From NCBI GenBank assembly GCA_947176675.1, contig CAMWRN010000163.1, forward strand, positions 1-6,004: a DNA stretch of 6,004 nt. The letters run 5' to 3'. Source of the stretch: an uncultured Clostridia bacterium (GTDB taxonomy: Bacteria; Bacillota; Clostridia; Oscillospirales; Ruminococcaceae). The position numbers and the translations under genes were made by a program. The notes beneath the pieces are model-generated. The model searched no databases and was not told where the DNA came from. It saw nothing but the letters and a program-made list of their open reading frames with translations. Below are positions 5,879 to 6,004 of the stretch, piece after piece. Within the stretch, counting starts at the first letter, position 1; the number at the start of each line of letters is the position of its first letter.

Positions 5879-6004
5879 TAAAAAACTAACTTTCGGCAAA
5901 ATCGCGGGGATAATTTTCTGTATCCTCGCGGCGGCAGGTACGGTTTTGCTGCTTTGCCTTAATATCTATTTCGGCGGACAGATGAAACTGGTAGACAAGT
6001 GCTT
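5874..6004 (+). CDS. Start of a membrane-anchored protein, cut by the window end
   Basis: Only the first 43 complete codons are present, and the frame stays open to the last base. The peptide begins MNKKLTFGKIAG and has one hydrophobic helix at about residues 10-33, ending before GGQMKLVDKC. It is probably a membrane anchor or uncleaved signal with the rest outside the cell, as in the gene before it; more helices may follow beyond the window. The start is supported by AAAGGA at 5860-5865, eight bases upstream and inside the preceding gene, and by the 4-base gap, which suggests translational coupling. The family cannot be judged from this fragment. Confidence 0.7.
   Translation, partial: MNKKLTFGKIAGIIFCILAAAGTVLLLCLNIYFGGQMKLVDKC

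Noticed and set aside
1..6004. Mobile element, CRISPR array, tRNA, rRNA, toxin-antitoxin or defence operon
   Set aside because: No transposase or integrase, regularly spaced repeats, cloverleaf-like sequence or known toxin/defence motif was seen. DUF4375 alone does not justify such a call.

Overview
The window reads as a piece of a Firmicutes chromosome, most likely a gut or rumen Clostridia close to Ruminococcus/Oscillospiraceae. This is inferred from strong AAGGAG-type ribosome binding sites, intermediate GC in the metabolic genes, a ROK-type glucokinase, a short (about 550-residue) IlvD, and several unfamiliar Thr/Glu-rich or membrane-anchored proteins. The species cannot be named from this sequence alone. 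All supported genes lie on the + strand. The longest stretch without a gene is about 105 bases, so there is no gene-free stretch over 300 bases.

Layout: (1) 55-1008, a complete ROK-family glucokinase. (2) A 75-base spacer with a GC-rich hairpin. (3) 1084-1644, a DUF4375 (DMP19-like) protein. (4) A 105-base spacer holding a short start-less open stretch. (5) 1750-2319, an unrecognised, apparently cytosolic protein. (6) 2352-3425, an unrecognised lipoprotein with a long Thr/Glu-rich stalk. (7) 3451-5109, dihydroxy-acid dehydratase (IlvD) of branched-chain amino acid synthesis. (8) 5114-5869, an unrecognised protein with one N-terminal membrane anchor. (9) 5874 to the window end, the first 43 residues of another membrane-anchored protein, cut off by the window.

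The gaps from the 189-residue protein onward are 32, 25, 4 and 4 bases, with no visible terminator, so genes 5-9 could form one transcription unit. The last two genes use ribosome binding sites buried in the end of the gene before, which suggests translational coupling. The two recognised enzymes are ordinary housekeeping genes. Their neighbours are uncharacterised surface or small cytosolic proteins, and nothing here shows a shared function with glucose phosphorylation or valine/isoleucine synthesis. I see no mobile element, CRISPR array, tRNA, rRNA or obvious defence system.

The points most worth a second look are a perfect 11-bp inverted repeat inside the 251-residue anchored protein gene, near-identical 22-bp junctions on both sides of that gene, and the placement of ilvD between genes for surface proteins with no other ilv gene in view.
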